From NCBI GenBank assembly GCA_021779935.1, contig JAJXZT010000007.1, positions 1 to 55,738 on the forward strand: a DNA stretch of 55,738 nucleotides, written 5' to 3'. The notes beneath the pieces were generated by a model. The model had not been told where the DNA came from and searched no databases. It was given only the letters and a program-made list of their open reading frames with translations. Shown here piece after piece: positions 34,249 through 43,239 of this stretch. The position numbers and the translations under genes were made by a program. Position 1 is the first letter of the stretch. Each line of letters opens with the position of its first letter. Source of the DNA: Acidobacteriota bacterium (GTDB lineage: Bacteria; Acidobacteriota; Terriglobia; Terriglobales; Acidobacteriaceae).

Positions 34249-37200
34249 ATGCCATCCACCTACAGTGTCGCCCAGTACCTTACCGATCTCCGCGCCATTC
34301 GCTCCACCGGTTCCGCGACTGCCGAGACCTCTTTTTATCCCCCACTGGATCGACTCCTAAACGCCGCGGGGTCAAAGCTGAAGCCTCCCGTACTTTTCTC
34401 CACGCAACTCCGCGATCAAGGCGCTGGCATGCCCGACGGAGGCTTCTTTCCGCAGCCCAATCGCAATCGCCGCAACACCGAACCGCAGACTCTTCAGAAC
34501 CCGGAACGTGGCGTCGTCGAAATCAAACCTGCTGACTACAATCTCGACACCCTCACCAACAGCGAACAGACGCGGCGTTACCTCGATCAATACGGACTGG
34601 TTCTGATCACCAACCTACGCGAGTTTCGACTTCTCAAACTCGTCGCGGGAACGGTGCAAACGCTCGAAAGTTACATACTCGCCGTTTCACCAAACTCGCT
34701 CTGGTCGGGCACGATTTCCTCTTTCGCGCGGCACAATGACCTATTGCCCGACTTTCTTGCTCGCGTTATGCTCTATCGCGCTCCCCTTGTTCAGCCCAAG
34801 GACGTAGCCTGGCTACTCGCTTCCTACGCTCGCGAAGCCCGCGCCCGCGCCGAAGATCATCCTCTCGGCAGCTTCCGCACCGTTAAGCTCGCGCTTACGG
34901 AGTCACTCGGCATCCAGTTCGAAGGAGAAAAAGGCGAACACTTTTTTCGATCCACACTGGTCCAGACACTTTTTTACGGAATATTTTCCGCATGGATTCT
35001 CTGGCGTCGCGCTCCGGAATCACGCACGCCCGGCGCTCGTTTCGATTGGCGCGTCTCCGCTCACTATCTTCGCGTCCCGGTCCTGCGCAAGCTGTTCGGA
35101 GAAGTGTCCGACCCCGGCGCGTTGAACTCCATACAGCTTCAGGAAGTTCTCAATCTCGCGGGCGAAGCCCTCAACCGTGTTCAGCCCGCATTCTTTGAAA
35201 CCTTCCGCGAAGACGAGGCGGTTGCCTACTTCTACGAGCCTTTCCTCGAAGCCTTCGATCCCCAGCTTCGCAAGGACTTGGGAGTCTGGTACACACCGAA
35301 AGAGATCGTCAATTACATGGTGGAGCGCATCGATCAGCTCCTCCGATCCGAGCTAAATCAGCCGCTCGGACTGGCTTCACCTGCCGTTCGCATCCTCGAC
35401 CCTTGTTGCGGCACTGGGGCCTATCTCACAGCCGTCCTACATCGCATCCATCAGACGCTGCTTGAAAACGCCGGCCACGATACGGCGCTTGTGCCCAATG
35501 ATCTCCGCACCATAGCTCTCACCCGCGTCTTCGGATTTGAGATCATGCCCGCGCCATTCGTCATCGCCCACCTTCAGCTCGCCTCGCTGCTGGAGGCCGC
35601 AGGTGCGCCCCTCACCGACGATCACCGCGCGGGAGTGTTTCTCACCAACGCCCTCACCGGATGGGTCCCCGAGCGGCACCCGCAGTCCGTTATTTTCGAA
35701 GAGTTCCGCCGCGAACGCGAGGACTCCGAAAACATCAAGCAGCAGGGCACCATCCTCGTCATCCTAGGCAATCCGCCCTACAACGGCTACGCAGGCATCG
35801 CAAAGATTGAAGAAGAACGTGGCCTCACCACCGCCTACCGGGCACCGGTTGAAGGTCTACCGACGCCACAGGGGCAAGGTCTCAATGATCTTTACATTCG
35901 CTTCTTCCGTATCGCCGAGCGGCGTATCGCCGCCAACGCCGACGGCAAGGGAATCGTCTCCTTCATCTCCAATAACGCATGGCTCGACGGTCTTTCACAT
36001 ACCACCATGCGCCACCACTACCTTCGTACTTTCCAGCATCTCCTTATCGACAATCTCAACGGCGACAAGTACCGCACGGGCAAGACCACGCCGGATGGCC
36101 GCCCCGATCCCAGCGCGTTTTCGACCCCTCAGAACCGCGAAGGAATTCAAGTTGGCACCGCGATCACGACCCTTGTACGCAACACCTCAGAATCCACCAC
36201 CATCCTTCACATCCGCGATCTCTGGGGGACTGGTAAACTCGGCCAACTCGAACGCGAGAGCCGCCACGAAGATGAACCGGAGTACAGCCCCCTTATTTCA
36301 GTCGAAGCCCTCGGCAACCCCTTCGCCCACCGCGTGCACTCCACCGCATACACCTCCTGGCCGCGTCTGCCTGAACTCTTTCCTATCTCGTTTCCCGGGA
36401 TCAAGACCAGCCGCGACCCCTTCGTTGTGGATATAGATTGTGACCGTCTGATCGAACGTATGGGGGCTTATTTGAACATCGAAAACTCTGATGAGGACGT
36501 GTCCAGGCTAGTTCCTATAGCAATGACCGACGCAACGCGTTTTAACGCCAAGGACACAAGGAAATATCTCCTTGAGAGAAGAATGGCAGAGATCCAACTT
36601 GCGGTTGAGAACGGAACGGCCCCAAGTTTGGAACAGCTAAATGAAAATCTGACCAGAGCGCAGACTGAGCGTTACTGCTATAGACCATTTGACCTCAGAT
36701 GGCTCTACTGGGAGAGTCACACGAAGTTGATTGATGAGAAGAGAGAAGATTACTGGCATGCAAGGATAAGTAACGGAGTAGCCATCGTCTCGGCGCAGAG
36801 TAATCGTAGGGCTTATGACCCGCCTTGCGTCACATCCGCTCTGACGAGTCTCCACGTAATTGAGAAGGGTGCGAGTATTTTTCCATTGCAGCTACAGGCG
36901 GAAACGCTACCCGGAGTTTCGGAAGTTCAGGACAACATTTCCCCAGATGCCGCTTCTCTATATCCATCCCCTTTAGGTGCTCATGACCTCTTTTTCCATG
37001 CCCTGGCCACCATGCACACCCCGCAGTACCGCAGCGAAAACTCCGGAGCTTTACTGAGCGATTGGCCCCGCATCCCTCTCCCCGCCACCGCCGAACTTCT
37101 TATCCACTCTGCCACCCTCGGCCGCCGCCTTGCCGAGCTCCTCGACGCCGAGTCCTCCATCAATCTCACCGCTGAGTGGTCCTTCTTGGCCGCACTCAAG

Positions 37201-37668
37201 CTTCCTCAAAATCCAAACCTCGAAGAGACCCTTAAGCTCACCGCCGGCTGGGGCAGCCGAGGCCAGGGAAGCACTGTCATGCCGGGCCGTGGTATGTCTC
37301 CCGCGCGTCTATGGACTGATGCCGAGCAGGAAAAGCTTGCCACACTTGCCATGACGCAATCCCTAACTCTCGAAGACGCGCTCGCCCTCTTAGGCGAAAC
37401 CTGTGTTGACGTGCATCTCAATGGTGCCTCGCTGTGGACCGCCGTCCCCGTCAACGTGTGGAACTACACGCTCGGCGGCTATCAGGTTCTAAAAAAATGG
37501 CTCAGCTACCGCGAATATCCGCTCCTCAGTCGCCCCCTCCATCCCGAGGAGGCCGCGTACTTCGCCCAAGTAGTTCGTCGAATCACGGCCATCATTCTCC
37601 TCGGCCCCGCCCTCGACGCCAGCTACCAAGCCATCCTTCCCACTGCCACCGGCCTCTCTACTCATTGA
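34249..37668 (+). CDS. Stand-alone restriction-methyltransferase (type IIG/ISP-like), 1139 aa
   Basis: One polypeptide appears to hold nuclease, methylase and specificity parts. Near the N-terminus M-P-D63-G-G-F and V-V-E91-I-K93 form a PD-(D/E)XK pattern. The N6-adenine methyltransferase core includes 'GVWYTPKEIVNYMVERI' (about 356), SAM-binding 'ILDPCCGTGAYLTAVLH' (about 381) and catalytic 'LGNPPYNGYAG' (about 506). Residues after about 650 should be the target-recognition part and resemble the type ISP-like C-terminus. No helicase motifs are seen, so it is closer to type IIG than type I. Bases 36421-36965 are visibly lower in GC and use AGA, ATA and TTG codons unlike the rest. No partner gene is adjacent. 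Confidence 0.85.
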   Translation: MPSTYSVAQYLTDLRAIRSTGSATAETSFYPPLDRLLNAAGSKLKPPVLFSTQLRDQGAGMPDGGFFPQPNRNRRNTEPQTLQNPERGVVEIKPADYNLDTLTNSEQTRRYLDQYGLVLITNLREFRLLKLVAGTVQTLESYILAVSPNSLWSGTISSFARHNDLLPDFLARVMLYRAPLVQPKDVAWLLASYAREARARAEDHPLGSFRTVKLALTESLGIQFEGEKGEHFFRSTLVQTLFYGIFSAWILWRRAPESRTPGARFDWRVSAHYLRVPVLRKLFGEVSDPGALNSIQLQEVLNLAGEALNRVQPAFFETFREDEAVAYFYEPFLEAFDPQLRKDLGVWYTPKEIVNYMVERIDQLLRSELNQPLGLASPAVRILDPCCGTGAYLTAVLHRIHQTLLENAGHDTALVPNDLRTIALTRVFGFEIMPAPFVIAHLQLASLLEAAGAPLTDDHRAGVFLTNALTGWVPERHPQSVIFEEFRREREDSENIKQQGTILVILGNPPYNGYAGIAKIEEERGLTTAYRAPVEGLPTPQGQGLNDLYIRFFRIAERRIAANADGKGIVSFISNNAWLDGLSHTTMRHHYLRTFQHLLIDNLNGDKYRTGKTTPDGRPDPSAFSTPQNREGIQVGTAITTLVRNTSESTTILHIRDLWGTGKLGQLERESRHEDEPEYSPLISVEALGNPFAHRVHSTAYTSWPRLPELFPISFPGIKTSRDPFVVDIDCDRLIERMGAYLNIENSDEDVSRLVPIAMTDATRFNAKDTRKYLLERRMAEIQLAVENGTAPSLEQLNENLTRAQTERYCYRPFDLRWLYWESHTKLIDEKREDYWHARISNGVAIVSAQSNRRAYDPPCVTSALTSLHVIEKGASIFPLQLQAETLPGVSEVQDNISPDAASLYPSPLGAHDLFFHALATMHTPQYRSENSGALLSDWPRIPLPATAELLIHSATLGRRLAELLDAESSINLTAEWSFLAALKLPQNPNLEETLKLTAGWGSRGQGSTVMPGRGMSPARLWTDAEQEKLATLAMTQSLTLEDALALLGETCVDVHLNGASLWTAVPVNVWNYTLGGYQVLKKWLSYREYPLLSRPLHPEEAAYFAQVVRRITAIILLGPALDASYQAILPTATGLSTH

Positions 37669-37876
37669 GGTCGCGCCGGACGGTGGGCAACAGAGTCTAT
37701 GCTCCCCCGAAACAGATTTATGTGAAAGTCCCACATGTGCCAACTGCTGACAGATATGGAGCACTAGACGCAGACCGGGAGAAGTGAAAAGTTAAAAGAG
37801 GAAAGCAAAAGTAAGGGGTAAGTGGTTCCCACCCTTCGCTGCGCTCAGGATGGGGCGCCCGGCTATTGCGGGATCA

Positions 37877-38251
37877 TCACAAGGTTTGCGTAATGTCCGT
37901 GATCGCCACCTTCAAAGCGGCTCTTGCCCAGGGAAACTTGCTTTTGATCAGGTCGAATTCCGTGCCCGCATATAAAAACTCAGCGGTTCCTTTAATGAGG
38001 AAACCAGCCCCCGGCCCACGCTTCCCCTCCACGTCGCGACTCCCCATTGTGAGCAGGACAGTGTTGTTCCGCGAAAGGTTCTTTTCGGTCGTACACATGC
38101 CGCCGGCAGGTATTACAAGCAGCCCATCTGCCGTGATCTGGATGTAGCTGTTCCAGGTATTTACAAGGTGAGGAAGTCCGGTTTCTTCCAGGGTCGCAAT
38201 CGCCACGACCCCTTCATGTTCCAGCACGCGCAAAAATTTGTCAGGTAGCAT
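37877..38251 (-). CDS. Pyridoxamine 5'-phosphate oxidase-like flavin split-barrel protein
   Basis: A 124-residue protein: 'FLRVLEHEGVVAIATLEETGLPHLVNTWNSYIQIT' is the typical start of PNPOx-like split barrels, with 'IPAGGMCTTEKNLSRNNTVLLTMGSRD' and 'GFLIKGTAEF' following. Such proteins bind FMN or F420, or heme in some groups. Substrate not predictable. It stands alone on the minus strand. Confidence 0.85.
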   Translation of the reverse strand: MLPDKFLRVLEHEGVVAIATLEETGLPHLVNTWNSYIQITADGLLVIPAGGMCTTEKNLSRNNTVLLTMGSRDVEGKRGPGAGFLIKGTAEFLYAGTEFDLIKSKFPWARAALKVAITDITQTL

Positions 38252-38355
38252 CTCGACCCAATTCTACTATCAGGATTGCCCGCGCCACGCGTAGCCGTGT
38301 CAGCGACGATACGGGTATTCAATTGGTACGCGCAAATACTATTGTTGTTTACGCC

Positions 38356-38401
38356 AAGATGCCCCACTCAGACATTAAAAAAGCTCTGAATGGGGCATCT
38401 T
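38356..38401 (-). terminator. Long inverted repeat, probable terminator
   Basis: AAGATGCCCCA...CAGA (38356-38372) pairs with TCTG...TGGGGCATCTT (38385-38401), leaving an A-rich loop. It lies 25 bases after the stop of the 38427-39098 gene and in the gap before the split-barrel gene. The downstream side has no long T run, so termination is likely but not certain. Confidence 0.5.
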
Positions 38402-38426
38402 GTATTGGACTGAATTGAATGGAAGG

Positions 38427-39098
38427 TTATCGACGGTATGAGCCGCGATAGCCTTGCTCGTAACCCTTGACGTATCCCTGACGGTAGTCGGACTTGTAGC
38501 GATCGCGGTCGCCGAAGCGGGAGTTGTAGCCTCGATTGGCGTCGCCATAAGCTTGACTGTCGGTTGGACGAAATGCCTTGCCTACGTTTCTATCGTGCTG
38601 GCCGTAACGGAGACCGTCTTCATAGCCATTCCGTTCGGCGGCACTGCCGGTGGGTCCGTAGCGGTTATCGCGCATGTCGTTCCGGTTGCGATCATCCCGC
38701 CGATCGCGGTTCATGTCGTTCCGGTCGCGATCGTCCCGCTGATCGCGGTTCATGTCATTGCGGTAATTACCGCGATAGCCTTGCTCGTATCCATTGACGT
38801 ATCCGCGACGGTACTCGACCTTGTAACGGTCACGGCTGCCAAAGCGAGAGTTGTAGCCCCTATTGGCGTCGCCATACGCCTGGCTGTCGGTTGGCCGGGA
38901 CGGCTTGCCTACGTTTCTATCGTGCTGGCCGTAGCGGAGACCATCCTCGTAGCCGTTCCGTTCAGCGGCGCTGGACGGCCGTTGGCCGTAGTCCATTCCG
39001 CGCTGGGGCTGAAACGCCATCGCCAACGACGGGGTACACACGATGACCGCGACCGCAAAAGTCAACAACCAGATGGAATTTCGCAAACTGTGTTTCAT
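38427..39098 (-). CDS. Exported protein with two 75-residue repeats
   Basis: A signal peptide (about 1-28, ending 'MAFQ') is followed by two near-identical modules: 'AAERNGYEDGLRYGQHDRNVGK' to 'YEQGYRGNYR' and again to 'YEQGYRGSYR'. Between them are tandem Asn/Asp/Arg units (RNDMNRDQRDD, RNDMNRDRRDD, RNDMRDNR). The modules are rich in Tyr, Gly, Arg and Asp, like surface or hydrated envelope proteins. The duplication is visible at DNA level too. Function unknown. Confidence 0.75.
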   Translation of the reverse strand: MKHSLRNSIWLLTFAVAVIVCTPSLAMAFQPQRGMDYGQRPSSAAERNGYEDGLRYGQHDRNVGKPSRPTDSQAYGDANRGYNSRFGSRDRYKVEYRRGYVNGYEQGYRGNYRNDMNRDQRDDRDRNDMNRDRRDDRNRNDMRDNRYGPTGSAAERNGYEDGLRYGQHDRNVGKAFRPTDSQAYGDANRGYNSRFGDRDRYKSDYRQGYVKGYEQGYRGSYRR

Positions 39099-39368
39099 GG
39101 TGACTCCGATCGTGATGATATTGAAAGCACCCTGCTCACGCCAGGGAAGGGGTGGCGGTGAGTTCGCCGACGATCAGGGCAATGCGCAATAAGTATACGG
39201 CACCATCCGCGACGAGGAATCTGAAATACAACAGACGAATGATCAAGAGAAAGTCCATCGTGTCCAGAACATTTCCGTCTCACGGATGGTACCGGTTTTG
39301 CTTACAAGGATTACAAGGCCTGGTGTCTTTTACTAGCAATATTGACCACCAAGAGAAACATTCCGGTT

Positions 39369-39998
39369 TCAGTGGCAAGCACAGGATTTGCCGCGGAGGG
39401 ACTCGAGGCCTTCGCGGGTGATGAGGGGAACGAGCAGAAGAGACGCGACGGCATCACTCCACCAGAGTCCGAAGAAGGCGTTGGCGAGGAGTCCGGTGAG
39501 GACGATGGCGGAGAGGTAAGCGCAGAAGTCGGTCTGGCGAGAGTCGGCCATCATGGCGTTGCTGGAGAGGGCGCGTCCGACGCGGCGCTTGGCGCGGCTG
39601 AGCAAGGGCATGACGACGACGGACAGGGCCGTGATGATGATGCCGGGAAGACTACGTTCAGAAGCATCGCGGGTGATGAGGTCGTGCACGGCTTCAAACG
39701 TGACGTAAGCGGCGAGGACGAGGAAGCAGACGCCGACGACGCGCAGAGTCAGGTTTTCAGCACGCTCGCGGCGCTCGGGGTCGTGATCGGCATGCATGCG
39801 CCAGAGAAGCGCGCCGCCGGAAGTCATTTCGATGAGGCTGTCAAAACCGAAGCCGACAAGCGAAACCGAACCGGCAAGAAATCCCGCAGTGATGGAGACG
39901 ACGGCTTCAAGGGAATTCCAAGCGAGCGTGAAGTACTCGAGCGATTTGCCGCGTCGGACGAGCGCGAGACGGTCAGAAGGAACGGAGACGCCGGACAT
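39369..39998 (-). CDS. CDF-like cation transporter, short form
   Basis: A 209-residue membrane protein with about six helices. 'LEYFTLAWNSLEAVVSITAGFLAGSVSLVGFGFDSLIEMTSG' matches the first CDF helices with a metal-site Asp, and 'YLSAIVLTGLLANAFFGLWWSDAVASLLLVPLI' the later pair. The usual cytoplasmic domain after helix six is absent, and the tail is 'GKSCACH', a possible metal-binding end. Metal specificity unknown. Confidence 0.82.
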   Translation of the reverse strand: MSGVSVPSDRLALVRRGKSLEYFTLAWNSLEAVVSITAGFLAGSVSLVGFGFDSLIEMTSGGALLWRMHADHDPERRERAENLTLRVVGVCFLVLAAYVTFEAVHDLITRDASERSLPGIIITALSVVVMPLLSRAKRRVGRALSSNAMMADSRQTDFCAYLSAIVLTGLLANAFFGLWWSDAVASLLLVPLITREGLESLRGKSCACH

Positions 39999-40021
39999 GG
40001 GACAAGGGTAGCAGGTTGGGA

Positions 40022-40075
40022 AAGCTACTAAGCTACTAAGCTACTGAGCTGCTGAGCAAAGGCAAAAGCAACAGA
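40022..40075. repeat. AGCTACTAAG intergenic repeat block (second copy)
   Basis: Units AGCTACTA-AGCTACTA-AGCTACTG-AGCTGCTG are followed by AGCAAAGGCAAAAGC, matching the organisation of the block at 33770-33818. Confidence 0.6.
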
Positions 40076-40188
40076 AGAATTGTATGAGGCACCCGTCGAA
40101 CTACCCCACCCTGTCGCGAACTGCACGCGACAAGGGTAGGACACGAAGATTAAGTGGCGCACCTGGTCGCTTCACAAAAGAACCTTTT

Positions 40189-40503
40189 CTACACCTGCTG
40201 GACGGTGGACGCGGGTGAGTAGAGACGCTCAGGTTCCATGGGCACGACGATCCAGAGAATGACGTAGATAAGGAAGCCAGTGCCGCCAAGAATGATGCAG
40301 AGCAGCCAGAGCACGCGGACAAGCGTGACGTCGAGCTCGAAATAGTCGGCAACGCCGGCGCAGACACCTGCGATTTTTTTGTCATAACGCGAACGAAAGA
40401 GACGCTTGGACGGCGCGATGACTTCCGGTGTGATGCGGACGCCGCAACTCTGACAGAAGACAGCATCGGACTGGATTGGTTTGCCACAGTGATTGCAGAA
40501 CAT
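40189..40503 (-). CDS. PspC-domain protein with zinc-ribbon
   Basis: A 104-residue protein. Residues 1-25 'MFCNHCGKPIQSDAVFCQSCG' form a CxxC...CxxC ribbon, residues 30-100 the PspC domain ('KKIAGVCAGVADYFELDVTLVRVLWLL', then membrane segment 'LGGTGFLIYVILWIVVP'). PspC links envelope stress to the phage-shock response, though stand-alone copies are common. Good ribosome-binding site (GGGGGAGGAGC upstream). Confidence 0.88.
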   Translation of the reverse strand: MFCNHCGKPIQSDAVFCQSCGVRITPEVIAPSKRLFRSRYDKKIAGVCAGVADYFELDVTLVRVLWLLCIILGGTGFLIYVILWIVVPMEPERLYSPASTVQQV

Positions 40504-41047
40504 GGTTGCTCCTCCCCCGGGCTCGAAGCACGTCTACAGCCGGTCTGCCCGAAACCGTTCAAACGGGTTATACCACCGACAGTAAAAGATACGATAGAGG
40601 GAGATGAAAGGTTCCGGGATTCGGGTGGATGGTGTTCCAAAGTGGTGGATGGAGAGTAGCGGGAACGAGACCGGGTTGCGAAGCGGCGGTGGTTTTCGAT
40701 GGGCAAAAAAGGAGGCGGAAAAGAGGAGGATGGCTGGGGCGATTCCTCCCGTGGATTCAACACGTTAGCCAGTGATCTAGGTCACCATTTGATGTGATAT
40801 CTTGCCAATGAACCCCTAAAAGCCGCCGTTCATGGTTTCTGCATTGGGCGGAGGGAACCGTAGCTTTAGGATGGCATTGCCACGAGTATGTGGGGAGAAC
40901 TGTGTAATTTGTCCGCAGTTTGCGGGCATGGAAAACGTACCCGGTCCGGAAACAGGGTGCGCGAATCCCCGGGCGGAATTACTCGAAGGGAATTCCCCAA
41001 GGACACCGAGCGAATGGGTCGCGGGTGTGGTGAGGAGATAGCGGTAC
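40504..41047 (+). other. Gene-free region upstream of the first radical SAM gene
   Basis: The frame 40101-40763 on the minus strand is a Ser/Pro/Arg-rich shadow of the PspC gene, and 40832-41041 has no good protein character. The region holds a CRP-like palindrome at 40772 and must contain the promoter of the 41048 gene, with a long leader. No riboswitch fold is recognised. Confidence 0.4.
40772..40785. promoter_or_regulatory. CRP/FNR-type palindrome GTGA-N6-TCAC
   Basis: GTGA at 40772-40775 and TCAC at 40782-40785 with six bases between match the CRP core exactly. It sits 263 bases before the radical SAM start, and a TGATAT hexamer lies downstream at about 40795-40800. Binding is inferred only from the match. 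Confidence 0.35.
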
Positions 41048-43162
<2,115 letters not shown>

Positions 43163-43184
43163 AAAGCCGGCATCAGGGAAATGC

Positions 43185-43210
43185 GAAAGCCGCCAGAGAT
43201 GGCGGCTTTC
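43185..43210. terminator. Bidirectional terminator between convergent genes
   Basis: GAAAGCCGCCA (43185-43195) pairs with TGGCGGCTTTC (43200-43210) around GAGA. It serves the radical SAM gene and possibly the DUF4139 gene on the other strand. Confidence 0.7.
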
Positions 43211-43239
43211 GTGCGTCTGGGCGGACTTCCCGAGGAGGC

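Noticed and set aside
38454-39161. Val/Ala-rich plus-strand frame of 235 residues
   Set aside because: It is the antisense shadow of the duplicated exported protein; its hydrophobic character comes from the Tyr/Arg/Asp codons on the other strand.
40101-40763. Minus-strand frame of 220 residues over the PspC gene
   Set aside because: It is very rich in Ser, Pro and Arg, overlaps the well-supported PspC frame on the same strand and lacks any domain.
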